NCBI GenBank assembly: GCA_020052975.1
Contig: JAGVOC010000193.1
Location: 1-17,436 of the forward strand
Length of the DNA: 17,436 nucleotides
Direction: 5' to 3'
From: Desulfobacterales bacterium
GTDB taxonomy: Bacteria > Desulfobacterota > Desulfobacteria > Desulfobacterales > RPRI01
A program made the translations under genes and the position numbers. Under the pieces are notes generated by a model that worked only from the letters and a program-made list of their open reading frames with translations, was not told the origin of the DNA and did not search any database. Positions 8,846 through 17,436 of the stretch are shown here, piece by piece; positions within the stretch are counted from its first letter, which is position 1; each line of letters starts with the position of its first letter.

Positions 8846-8879
8846 GAAGATTCCCCGCTGCTTACAGCGGGGAATCTTC
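8846..8879. repeat. Perfect 15-bp-stem REP-like hairpin at the mreC stop codon
   Basis: GAAGATTCCCCGCTG (8846-8860) and CAGCGGGGAATCTTC (8865-8879) form a perfect 15-bp stem with a 4-base loop. It overlaps the first two bases of the mreC stop codon (complement of 8878-8880). On the coding strand no U-run follows directly, so it is a poor intrinsic terminator. It more likely acts as an RNA-stability or partial-attenuation structure that lowers mreD/mrdA expression relative to mreB/mreC, or is simply a dispersed palindrome. Confidence 0.8.
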
Positions 8880-9699
8880 AATTATTCATTGAAAAGCTTT
8901 TCAATACCAATACTTCTTCTATTTTTTCAAAATCAGCATATGGGGTAATCTCAACTTCATGAAACAGGCCTGAACTGCTCTGTGATATTTTCTCAACGTA
9001 ACCGATGCTTAATCCTTTTGGGAAAACTCCGTCAAGTCCTGAAGTAATAATGATATCACCGGCACCGATATCATGCCTCCGCACAACATATTTAAGAATA
9101 CATCTGTCTGAAGATATGCCTTTAACAATTCCTCGTGCCCTATTCCTCTGAACAAGAGCATCAATCGCACTGTTCTGGTCTATAACCAGTAATACCTTGG
9201 AATAATGGTTGCCTGTATCAATCACCTGGCCTACAACACCTTCAGGAATTACAACCGGCAATCCCTTTCTGATACCATCAGATTTACCCTTGTTTATGAC
9301 TATTGTCCTGTACCACGAGGAGGGATCTACGCCAATAACTTCGGCCGCAACTACCTGACCGGCTACGTTTTGCCGGAAATCGAACAAATTGCGCAGCCTG
9401 ATGTTTGAAAGCTCAATCTCATGGTATTCGTTGCTCTTCTGAATATGACTGCTCAGATCCTTCTTAAGATTATCATTTTCCCTTGCTGCCGACACAAGAA
9501 AAAAATAATGACGCCATACATTTTTCGCGAAACGCAGTGTATTCGTTATGGCATCCTGAAACGGAGCTACAACATTCAAGGCAACCCGTCCGGAACTATA
9601 GGCTGGATAACGGTATTTGCTTGAGACAGTAAGGAAAATGATATTGACAGAGACAAGAATTATTACCCCGATAATCATCACTGTCTTTTTTGAAAACAT
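8878..9699 (-). CDS. mreC: MreC, rod-shape-determining scaffold protein
   Basis: Bitopic inner-membrane protein whose periplasmic part activates PBP2/RodA. 273 residues: short cytoplasmic tail, anchor at about 7-27, a coiled coil at about 70-105 (NDNLKKDLSSHIQKSNEYHE), then two beta-barrel subdomains. The family patterns VVAAEVIGVDPSSWYRTIVI and KGLPVVIPEGVVGQV are present. The ATG follows the mreB stop by 4 bases with no recognisable ribosome site, so translation is probably coupled to mreB. A strong hairpin begins at its stop codon. Confidence 0.96.
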   Translation of the reverse strand: MFSKKTVMIIGVIILVSVNIIFLTVSSKYRYPAYSSGRVALNVVAPFQDAITNTLRFAKNVWRHYFFLVSAARENDNLKKDLSSHIQKSNEYHEIELSNIRLRNLFDFRQNVAGQVVAAEVIGVDPSSWYRTIVINKGKSDGIRKGLPVVIPEGVVGQVIDTGNHYSKVLLVIDQNSAIDALVQRNRARGIVKGISSDRCILKYVVRRHDIGAGDIIITSGLDGVFPKGLSIGYVEKISQSSSGLFHEVEITPYADFEKIEEVLVLKSFSMNN

Positions 9700-9703
9700 G
9701 AAA

Positions 9704-11990
<2,287 letters not shown>

Positions 11991-11994
<4 letters not shown>

Positions 11995-12000
11995 CTTATG
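11991..12000. repeat. Target site duplication of element B, left copy
   Basis: TCATCTTATG here is repeated exactly at 12173-12182, directly outside the two ends of element B. On the minus strand it contains the ATG used as the start of the hydrolase gene, so the insertion duplicated that gene's start. Confidence 0.75.
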
Positions 12001-12172
12001 ATACCTTCGTAAAAAGTCAAAATTCAGACGGCAAAGTAAAAAGCTCATTATGCAAGGCGCTCGAATCTTTAGGAATACCGCAAACGCCGGACCCGAAGGG
12101 TGCGTACTAATTGGTACGCTCCAATGACGAAAGATAAAGCGCAACACAGTAGAATGACTTTTTACGAAGCCG
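12001..12172. mobile_element. MITE-like element B between ldcA and the hydrolase gene
   Basis: 172-bp non-coding element. Its left end ATACCTTCGTAAAAAGTC and right end GACTTTTTACGAAGCCG are inverted copies sharing CTTCGTAAAAAGTC. It is flanked by TCATCTTATG at 11991-12000 and 12173-12182. Inside are a segment nearly identical to element A (12018-12060) and a small palindrome, GCGTAC/GTACGC (12102-12107 with 12114-12119). Removing the element and one flank would leave ldcA and the hydrolase gene only about 45 bases apart, as in an operon. It codes for no transposase. Confidence 0.8.
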
Positions 12173-12182
12173 TCATCTTATG
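12173..12182. repeat. Target site duplication of element B, right copy
   Basis: Exact second copy of TCATCTTATG. It marks the original junction of the ldcA-hydrolase spacer, 36 bases downstream of the ldcA stop codon. Confidence 0.75.
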
Positions 12183-12218
12183 TATGGCTCTAAAGCAGGA
12201 ATTATACAGCTTCAGGAT

Positions 12219-13136
12219 TTAACCGGTTTGTTGCCATTTAAAAGAAATAATCTTGCGGCCGGCATCAAGTGTTGTTTTAATCCCGAATGGAATCGTAATA
12301 TTTTCTTTCCCATGCCCGCCCTCAAATCCAGCAAGAACAGGAATATCCATTTCGTCAAATATTCCGGTTACAACTTTATATATCTCTTTTGCCGGACCAC
12401 AGTCTGTAAAAGAACCAAGCAGCAAGCCTGCGAGACCATCAAAACACCCTGCAAGCTTCATCTGGGTTAACATCCTGTCAATTCGGTAAAGAGCCTCTCC
12501 CCTTTCTTCTATAAAGAGAATGTGCCCCCTGTAACTTGGTAAACAGGATGTTCCGATAAGATGACAAAGCGTTGCCAGATTCCCTCCAAGCAGAGTGCCT
12601 GATGAGATTCCATTCTTTAAACTCACCCCTTTCCTGAGTTTAATTTCAAAATCTGACCTGTTGGTAAGTGTTGAAAACATAGCCAGCCTTGTTCGTTTTG
12701 AGGCTTCCGAAAGAGTTGTAACCATAGGCCCATGGAAAGTGACAAGGCGGCATTTTTCATAAAGGAAAGACAATAGAGCCGATACATCACTGTACCCGGC
12801 AAAGATTTTTGGATTTTCGCATATAATATCATAATCCAATAAAGATAATATCCTCATTGAGCCAAAACCGCCCCTGGCACAAACAATAGCCTTTATTCTG
12901 CTGTCAGAAAAAAGATCATTCAAAACAGCAGCTCTGTTTTCGTCACCCCCGGCCAAGTATCCATTCTTATTAAATATGCCTTCAGGGCAATAGGTTTTAA
13001 ACCCCATGGACTCGAGCACGGAAACACCGCTTTTGAATTCCTTTAAATTAAAAGGGCTTGCTGGTGCAGCTATTCCGATGGTATCTCCAAGCTCAAGTTT
13101 TGCTGGTAATAAAAGCTTTCTCTTTTTTATATCCAT
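12219..13136 (-). CDS. ldcA: LD-carboxypeptidase (peptidase family S66)
   Basis: Cytoplasmic serine peptidase that removes the terminal D-Ala from murein tetrapeptides in peptidoglycan recycling; 305 residues, normal for the family. GDTIGIAAPASPF at the N-terminus is the family start. The nucleophile lies in AGYSDVSALL (Ser116), the catalytic Glu in FIEERGEALYRIDRML (about residue 210) and the His in GGHGKENITIPFG (His275). Together these match the Ser-Glu-His triad known for S66 enzymes. The homologous microcin C self-immunity proteins (MccF) are an alternative, but the cell-wall neighbourhood favours LdcA. ATG has only a distant GGGA upstream. It is the first gene of the long minus-strand block. 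Confidence 0.93.
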   Translation of the reverse strand: MDIKKRKLLLPAKLELGDTIGIAAPASPFNLKEFKSGVSVLESMGFKTYCPEGIFNKNGYLAGGDENRAAVLNDLFSDSRIKAIVCARGGFGSMRILSLLDYDIICENPKIFAGYSDVSALLSFLYEKCRLVTFHGPMVTTLSEASKRTRLAMFSTLTNRSDFEIKLRKGVSLKNGISSGTLLGGNLATLCHLIGTSCLPSYRGHILFIEERGEALYRIDRMLTQMKLAGCFDGLAGLLLGSFTDCGPAKEIYKVVTGIFDEMDIPVLAGFEGGHGKENITIPFGIKTTLDAGRKIISFKWQQTG

Positions 13137-13172
13137 AGCAAGACATTCCCGGTTTTAAAAGAATAAAGTTAA

Positions 13173-13283
13173 CGATTTCTTCAAAAGTCGAAATTCAGAT
13201 GCAAGACGTGAAAATCCTGAGAAATGAAACTTTCTTCCTTGTATGCAGCACAATACCACATATGGATTTTTACGAAGTTATTA
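13173..13283. repeat. Decayed copy of the TTCGTAAAAAGTC repeat family
   Basis: TTCAAAAGTCGAAATTCAG near 13180-13197 resembles the left part of element B (TTCGTAAAAAGTCAAAATTC), and GATTTTTACGAAGTTATT (13265-13282) resembles the right end. The interior is diverged from elements A and B. It fills much of the spacer upstream of ldcA and probably represents an older insertion. The boundaries are approximate. Confidence 0.5.
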
Positions 13284-13300
13284 AGGTTATAATTCATATC

Positions 13301-13329
13301 TTGACATGGCAAATTCAAAGTGTTAGGTG
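13301..13329 (+). promoter_or_regulatory. Candidate tRNA-Pro promoter
   Basis: A perfect -35 hexamer TTGACA (13301-13306) lies 17 bases before TAGGTG (13324-13329), a weak -10 that is helped by a preceding TGT (extended -10). Transcription would start within about 10 bases of the mature tRNA. The -10 is poor, so the call is tentative. Confidence 0.4.
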
Positions 13330-13342
13330 GGAAAGCCTGTGT

Positions 13343-13419
<77 letters not shown>

Positions 13420-13489
13420 GAAAATTATTCCCTTATTCTTTATTCCCTCCGGCTTTTATTCTCCTTTTTTATATCTCACATCGTAGCAC

Positions 13490-13524
13490 AGCAACTTGTT
13501 TTGTCAACATAACAAATAGTTGCT
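13490..13524. promoter_or_regulatory. Inverted repeat upstream of the histidine kinase gene
   Basis: AGCAAC (13490-13495) is inverted as GTTGCT (13519-13524). Inside it TTGTT (13496-13500) pairs with AACAA (13511-13515), interrupted by ATA on the right side. It lies 46-80 bases before the kinase start, where a repressor or activator site would be expected, but it could also be an RNA hairpin. No regulator is known. Confidence 0.35.
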
Positions 13525-13532
13525 GAAACAAA

Positions 13533-13561
13533 TTGCCTGATTCAATAATTTATAGTATAGC
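13533..13561 (+). promoter_or_regulatory. Weak candidate promoter of the kinase/regulator operon
   Basis: TTGCCT (13533-13538) and TATAGC (13556-13561) are 17 bases apart. If used, transcription would begin at or next to the kinase ATG at 13570, giving a leaderless or nearly leaderless mRNA. That would fit the lack of a ribosome site there. The match is modest. Confidence 0.35.
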
Positions 13562-13569
13562 ATCGGCAA

Positions 13570-15075
13570 ATGAAAAATCTTATAAGCCTTCGTTTAAAAA
13601 TTTACCTCATTTTAACCAGCTTCGTTTTTGTTACCCTTTTGGGTGCAGGCGTGATGTTCTGGTATACTTATAAGATCGAAGGAGTTTTAAATCATCTGAT
13701 TGAAAAAGATATTGCAGCGTTTCAGTCCGCCGAGGCACTTGAATCTGCTCTGGTCAATCAGAAAGGTTTTGTGACATACTATCTTCTTGACAGGGATCCG
13801 GACTGGCTCAGGCAACTCGGGGAATACAGGCAGATCTTCAAGCAAATACTTGATGATACTAAAAAGCTGTCAGAAGAAGAATCCCAGAAGAAAATCGTTA
13901 ACAATATCGAAAAAGAATACAACGTTTATGTTGAATCAAAAGATATGGTTATCGCTTATTATAAATCCGGCGAGACTGAAAACGGCGCAAAACTTCATAA
14001 GGAAGTCCGAAAACGGTTTTCTACAATTCTTAATCTTTGTGATGAATATAAAAATATCCACAAAAACAGAATGATCCAGGCCAAGAAGGAAAGCCATAAC
14101 GAGGCTGTTAACCTCCGTTTTTTTTCCATAACAGGTCTCCTTATTATTACGGTTCTTGTTATAGTGATGGCATTTGTCCTTGTTAACAATATTCTCAGGC
14201 CTGTCCACCGCCTGATAATTGAAGCAGGTCGTGAAGGAAAATCACGAATAACAGATGGTTCAGCTTATACGAAAGATGAAATCAAGGCGCTTGCCGAGAG
14301 TGTAAGAGGGTTAATCGATGATATCGACCATACACATACAGAGCTCGAAAAGAGCCGCGAACATCTCCAGCAGGCAGAAAAAATGGCACTTGTTGGAAAA
14401 CTCGCTGCCGGTATGGCTCACAGCATAAGAAATCCCTTCACGTCTGTCAAAATGCGCCTTTTTTCTCTCGGGCGTTCACAAAATATGGCTGAAACCCAAA
14501 AGGATGACATAAACGTTATATCGGAAGAGATAAAGCATATTGATACAATAGTTCAGAATTTCCTGGAGTTTTCCAGGCCACCCAAGCTTAAGATTCAGGA
14601 AATAAGCCCTTCGGTTGTTGTTGATCTTGCCCTTCAGCTCCTTGTTCATCGTCTGAAATCATATGATGTCACGGTCGAAGTCATTCGCAATAAACCTCTT
14701 TCCGAAATAAACGCCGATCCGGAACAGTTAAAAGAGGTTCTCGTTAACCTGATTGTTAATGCCTGCGAAGCAATGGTAAGAGGCGGGATTATCACCATAA
14801 ATGAAAAAGAGACTGCCGATACGCATCTCGGAAAAGCAGTAATTCTTGAAATAAGCGACAATGGGCCCGGAATACCGGAATCCATAAGAGGCAAAGTTAT
14901 GGAGCCCTTCTTCACAACCAAAGAAGAAGGGACAGGTCTTGGACTCAGTATTGTTGCCCGTATCATAGAAGAACACAAGGGCCGCATCGATATCAAATCA
15001 AAAGAAGGGGAAGGCACAACATTTATAATAACCCTTCCTTTAAATGATAAAAACAATAAGGAAAAGTCAGCTTGA
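13570..15075 (+). CDS. Membrane sensor histidine kinase
   Basis: 501-residue transmembrane kinase. TM1 is at about 10-33, followed by a mostly helical periplasmic sensor region (about 34-182) reminiscent of four-helix-bundle sensors. TM2 is at about 184-207 and a HAMP-like linker at about 208-260. The dimerisation domain has GKLAAGMAHSIRNPFTSVK with phospho-accepting His284. The ATPase domain has the N-box NLIVNACEAM (about 393-402), DNGPGIP (430-436), EPFFTTKEEGTGLGLSIV and GEGTTF. No PAS domain is visible. The ATG has no evident ribosome site. Its stop overlaps the start of the next gene (TTGA), so the kinase and its regulator are co-translated. The signal is unknown. Confidence 0.93.
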   Translation: MKNLISLRLKIYLILTSFVFVTLLGAGVMFWYTYKIEGVLNHLIEKDIAAFQSAEALESALVNQKGFVTYYLLDRDPDWLRQLGEYRQIFKQILDDTKKLSEEESQKKIVNNIEKEYNVYVESKDMVIAYYKSGETENGAKLHKEVRKRFSTILNLCDEYKNIHKNRMIQAKKESHNEAVNLRFFSITGLLIITVLVIVMAFVLVNNILRPVHRLIIEAGREGKSRITDGSAYTKDEIKALAESVRGLIDDIDHTHTELEKSREHLQQAEKMALVGKLAAGMAHSIRNPFTSVKMRLFSLGRSQNMAETQKDDINVISEEIKHIDTIVQNFLEFSRPPKLKIQEISPSVVVDLALQLLVHRLKSYDVTVEVIRNKPLSEINADPEQLKEVLVNLIVNACEAMVRGGIITINEKETADTHLGKAVILEISDNGPGIPESIRGKVMEPFFTTKEEGTGLGLSIVARIIEEHKGRIDIKSKEGEGTTFIITLPLNDKNNKEKSA

Positions 15076-16505
15076 ACTCGATTCTAATTATTGACGACGA
15101 CGATCAGCTCAGAAACAGCTTCAAAAAGCTTTTAGACGAAGAAGGCTATAAGGTTGAAAGCGCTGCATCCGGTGAAGCAGGACTGGACATTGTTAAAAAT
15201 GAATCCCTGGATCTTGTAATTTTGGATATCCGGCTTCCCGGCATGAACGGAATTGAAACATTTAAGAAAATACACGGAATTGAACCCAAACTTCCTGTAA
15301 TAATAATGACAGCATATGGAACTACCGAAACCGCTATAGAAACCACAAAACTCGGGGCATTTGATTACATACTCAAACCCTTTGATATTCCGGATATGCT
15401 GGAACTTATCAAGCTGGCTCTTAACGCAAGCCGTTTCATGCGTTCGCCTGTTGATATCGATACAATTTCTGAAGAATCCTCGAGGGATGCAATTGTCGGC
15501 AGAAGCACAGAGATGCAGGAAATCTATAAGGCTATCGGGAGGGTATCTCCGACCGACGCTACCGTTCTTATCAGGGGCGAATCCGGAACCGGCAAAGAAC
15601 TTGTTGCAAGGGCGATTTATCAGCACAGCCTTAGAGCGGATAAACCTTTTCTCGTTATAAACTGCGTGGCTATTCCGGAAACTCTTCTTGAAAGTGAACT
15701 GTTCGGTTATGAAAAAGGAGCCTTCACCGGGGCAGCTCACCGCAGAGTCGGAAAAATTGAGCAAGCTCATGAGGGAACCGTATTTCTTGATGAAATCGGA
15801 GATATGCCAATGAATCTTCAGGCAAAGATATTACGACTCTTGCAGGAAAAAAGCATAGAACGCTTAGGCGGACGTGAAAAAATAAGGACCGATGTCCGGA
15901 TAATAGCAGCTACAAACAGGGATCTTGAAGAAGCAATATCCGCCGGAAGATTCAGGGAAGATCTATACTATCGTCTTAAAGTTGTGACCATCTGGCTTCC
16001 TCCCTTAAGAGAAAGGCAAAGCGACATCCCTGTTTTGGCTGATTATTTTCTTTCCAGGTTTTCTGCGGAAAAAGGGACTAGTAATCCGGGAATAACATAT
16101 GAAGCCAAAGCCATATTCTCAAAGCATCCATGGCCGGGAAATGTAAGAGAGCTTGCGAATACTATTCAAAAAGCCCTCATATTCAACCGCGGTGCCCCTC
16201 TCTCCCCTGAAGATATCACCCAGATTAAAAATGAAAAATCACATGCCGGCGATTCCATGGATGAAAACGGTGATGTGCCATTACGGCAATGGTTAAGGAA
16301 GGAATTAACAACCCGTTCCGGAGAAAATGTCTTTGATTCCTGCATGGACAGCATAGCAAGCTTTATAATAAGTGAAGCCTTGAATATATGCGAAGGAAAC
16401 CGTTCCAGGGCTGCCAAGCTCCTCGGTCTTTCCCGCCCGACAATCCACTCGAAGATCGAAAAATACCGACTCAAATTCGAGACTCTTGTCAAAGAAGATA
16501 ACTGA
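15072..16505 (+). CDS. NtrC-family sigma-54-dependent response regulator
   Basis: 477 residues. An N-terminal receiver (about 1-120) has acidic pocket residues near 8-10, phospho-acceptor Asp52, Thr80 and Lys102. The AAA+ domain (about 140-375) carries Walker A GESGTGKE (169-176), the sigma-54 contact loop GAFTGA (216-221) and Walker B VFLDEIGDMP (237-246). The C-terminal Fis-type helix-turn-helix is at about 436-466 (GNRSRAAKLLGLSRPTIHSK). It starts with TTG overlapping the kinase stop; AAGGA upstream and the homologous start NSILIIDDDD support this. With all three domains complete it should be a phosphorylation-dependent activator of sigma-54 RNA polymerase. The nearest candidate target is the promoter at 16634-16649. 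Confidence 0.95.
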   Translation: MNSILIIDDDDQLRNSFKKLLDEEGYKVESAASGEAGLDIVKNESLDLVILDIRLPGMNGIETFKKIHGIEPKLPVIIMTAYGTTETAIETTKLGAFDYILKPFDIPDMLELIKLALNASRFMRSPVDIDTISEESSRDAIVGRSTEMQEIYKAIGRVSPTDATVLIRGESGTGKELVARAIYQHSLRADKPFLVINCVAIPETLLESELFGYEKGAFTGAAHRRVGKIEQAHEGTVFLDEIGDMPMNLQAKILRLLQEKSIERLGGREKIRTDVRIIAATNRDLEEAISAGRFREDLYYRLKVVTIWLPPLRERQSDIPVLADYFLSRFSAEKGTSNPGITYEAKAIFSKHPWPGNVRELANTIQKALIFNRGAPLSPEDITQIKNEKSHAGDSMDENGDVPLRQWLRKELTTRSGENVFDSCMDSIASFIISEALNICEGNRSRAAKLLGLSRPTIHSKIEKYRLKFETLVKEDN

Positions 16506-16507
16506 GC

Positions 16508-16534
16508 TTTTACACCATGTAAAAAATGTCGACA
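16508..16534. promoter_or_regulatory. Two small dyads, candidate enhancer sites for the NtrC-type regulator
   Basis: TTTTAC-N5-GTAAAA (16508-16524) and the palindrome TGTCGACA (16527-16534) lie about 100-125 bases upstream of the sigma-54 promoter. That is the usual distance for upstream activator sites of NtrC-family proteins. Neither is a known consensus, and the first could simply be a weak hairpin after the regulator's stop codon. Confidence 0.35.
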
Positions 16535-16593
16535 CAATTTATCATGCTTCACTCTGCTCCTGCCCGAAGCCCTTAGTATTGATTTTTATTGTA

Positions 16594-16606
16594 TATCAAG
16601 GCGTTA
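16594..16606 (+). promoter_or_regulatory. IHF binding site upstream of the sigma-54 promoter
   Basis: TATCAAGGCGTTA fits the IHF consensus WATCARNNNNTTR at every fixed position. It lies about 28 bases upstream of the -24 element. That is between the promoter and the candidate enhancers, where IHF typically bends DNA to bring an enhancer-bound activator to sigma-54 polymerase. Confidence 0.6.
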
Positions 16607-16633
16607 TTGACCAGTTAAGAAAACCTTTTCTAA

Positions 16634-16649
16634 CGGCACAATAGTTGCT
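16634..16649 (+). promoter_or_regulatory. Sigma-54 (-24/-12) promoter for the STAS-like/CBS genes
   Basis: CGGCACAATAGTTGCT matches the sigma-54 consensus TGGCACRNNNNTTGCW except for its first base. The invariant GG (16635-16636) and GC (16647-16648) are exactly 10 bases apart. Transcription is expected at about 16660, giving a leader of roughly 100 bases that begins with a CAGGCC/GGCCTG hairpin (16661-16676). Its place right after a sigma-54 activator gene supports real use. Confidence 0.8.
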
Positions 16650-16660
16650 GTGCAAGTAGT

Positions 16661-16676
16661 CAGGCCAGATGGCCTG
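16661..16676 (+). other. Hairpin at the predicted 5' end of the sigma-54 transcript
   Basis: CAGGCC-AGAT-GGCCTG is a perfect 6-bp stem with a 4-base loop starting one base after the predicted transcription start. Such 5' hairpins can protect mRNA from decay. No U-run follows, so it is not a terminator. Confidence 0.45.
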
Positions 16677-16758
16677 CTTTGAACTCCAGATTGAGATCTT
16701 TTAGGCTTTATATATCGTATCCCGATTGAAACATCCGGGAACAAGCAGAGGAGGAGGC

Positions 16759-17127
16759 ATGGCATCGAATTTCGGGATTTCTATTGACAGAAGCGGAGAA
16801 AATATTAAGATTAAACAGACCGGCTATTTTGATGGATCATCGGCGCTTCATCTCCTTTATTTAATGCATGACTGTCTTAAAGACTCTAAAGAAATATTTA
16901 TCAACACCGATTTTCTCGGAAACATCGAACCTTTTGGAATCAATGTTTTCCGTTATAATCTCGGCCTGATAGCTAAATATTCAAATCGTTTTGTATTCTC
17001 AGGTGAAAAAGCCTTGTCTCTGATAAAATCGTGGCCGGACAACATACGCCCTGAATGTAAAATAAAAAAGGAGAGCGTAATATTTCATACAAATTTGCAT
17101 TCGAATTTATTATATCATGCATTTTAA
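16759..17127 (+). CDS. Small STAS-like domain protein
   Basis: 122 residues from MASNFGISIDRSGENIKIKQ; the ATG has a very strong GAGGAGG ribosome site. The pattern IKIKQTGYFDGSSALHLLYL, then KEIFINTDFLGNIEPFGINV, follows the STAS/anti-sigma-antagonist fold: a strand ending in 'G.fD.ssa..L', a helix, a strand with 'I.iD...i...G', and a second helix. This is a fold-level guess by eye. The Ser/Thr that SpoIIAA-type proteins phosphorylate (DSSG) is replaced by EPFG, so switching by a SpoIIAB-like kinase looks unlikely. No signal peptide or membrane segment. It lies behind the sigma-54 promoter and 21 bases before the CBS gene, probably in one operon. Function unknown. Confidence 0.7.
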   Translation: MASNFGISIDRSGENIKIKQTGYFDGSSALHLLYLMHDCLKDSKEIFINTDFLGNIEPFGINVFRYNLGLIAKYSNRFVFSGEKALSLIKSWPDNIRPECKIKKESVIFHTNLHSNLLYHAF

Positions 17128-17148
17128 CGATAACAAAAGGAGGAAACA

Positions 17149-17436
17149 ATGTTAGTCAAAAACTGGATGAGCAAAAAGGTGGTAACAATAGATGAAAATG
17201 ATTCCATGCAGGATGCTATAAATTTAATAAAAGAGCATAAAATCAATATGCTGCCGGTGATGAAAAAGGAAAAGCTTGTAGGTATTGTAACAGATCGTGA
17301 TCTTAAAAAAGCATCGGCATCAGATGCTACTACCCTCGACGTTCATGAGCTTTTGTATCTTATATCAAAAATCAAGATTAAAGATATAATGAGCAAAAAG
17401 CCCGTAACCGTTCCGTTCGATTTCACAATAGAGGAA
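17149..17436 (+). CDS. CBS-domain protein, N-terminal part (cut by window end)
   Basis: 96 codons are visible, with an AGGAGG ribosome site 5-6 bases before the ATG. The protein starts MLVKNWMSKKVVTIDENDSM. The first CBS motif runs through INMLPVMKKEKLVGIVTDRD with the typical 'G.vt.rDl' end. The second begins at about residue 80 with KIKDIMSKKPVTVPFDFTIE. Tandem CBS (Bateman) modules bind adenine nucleotides and act as energy or metabolite sensors. The arrangement resembles AcuB-like proteins common in Deltaproteobacteria, but whether a third domain (for example ACT) follows cannot be seen. Likely co-transcribed with the STAS-like gene from the sigma-54 promoter. Confidence 0.9.
   Translation, partial: MLVKNWMSKKVVTIDENDSMQDAINLIKEHKINMLPVMKKEKLVGIVTDRDLKKASASDATTLDVHELLYLISKIKIKDIMSKKPVTVPFDFTIEE

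Noticed and set aside
11995..12147. 51-codon N-terminal extension of the serine hydrolase
   Set aside because: It is the translation of mobile element B, not protein-like sequence. The same repeat gives a near-identical peptide (FLKIRAPCIMSFLLCRLNF-like) in an unrelated frame in element A (around 6160-6216).
15132..15770. 212-codon minus-strand open frame opposite the sigma-54 regulator
   Set aside because: The opposite strand encodes an unmistakable receiver and AAA+ domain. The antisense product is rich in Cys, Phe and Asn with no family pattern, as expected of a shadow frame.
16508..16524. TTTTAC/GTAAAA hairpin as a terminator of the regulator gene
   Set aside because: No G/C in the stem beyond one pair and no terminal U-run. 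Kept only as a tentative enhancer dyad.

Overview
The window looks like chromosomal DNA of a Desulfobacterota (former Deltaproteobacteria) bacterium, probably near the Desulfobacterales. The evidence is a split F0/F1 ATP synthase cluster with both b' and b subunits, a b subunit with a signal-peptide-like N-terminus, an NtrC-type two-component pair next to a sigma-54 promoter, and dispersed TTCGTAAAAAGTC-type repeats. This assignment rests on family knowledge and gene order, not on a database search.

The left three quarters (1 to about 13136) is one long co-directional block on the minus strand. Read in the direction of transcription it is: ldcA (LD-carboxypeptidase) - serine hydrolase of the beta-lactamase/PBP4 type - mreB - mreC - mreD - mrdA (PBP2) - rodA - atpF' - atpF - atpH - atpA - atpG - atpD (cut by the window start). 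The first seven genes act on peptidoglycan: two are probable muropeptide-processing enzymes, and five form the elongasome (MreB filament, MreC/MreD scaffold, PBP2 transpeptidase, RodA glycosyltransferase). The last six are the stator stalks and F1 head of the ATP synthase. They are tightly packed, with one-base stop/start overlaps, and have their own good sigma-70-like promoter at 4761-4790. Subunits a, c and epsilon are not in the window.

The minus-strand block is interrupted by small non-coding mobile repeats. Two MITE-like elements share CTTCGTAAAAAGTC terminal inverted repeats. One (6024-6318) separates mrdA from rodA and itself carries a second, unrelated inverted-repeat insertion. The other (12001-12172) separates ldcA from the hydrolase gene and is flanked by a 10-bp direct repeat. 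A decayed relative lies at about 13173-13283. Two strong REP-like hairpins lie between mreC and mreD.

The right quarter is on the plus strand. It holds a tRNA-Pro(GGG), a membrane sensor histidine kinase translationally coupled to an NtrC-family sigma-54 activator, and then a regulatory region with a near-consensus sigma-54 promoter (GG-N10-GC) preceded by a consensus-matching IHF site. Downstream are a small STAS-like protein and a two-CBS-domain protein (cut by the window end). The simplest reading is that the kinase/regulator pair controls this STAS-like/CBS operon through sigma-54. That small circuit, with an unknown signal and unknown output, is the most interesting part of the window.
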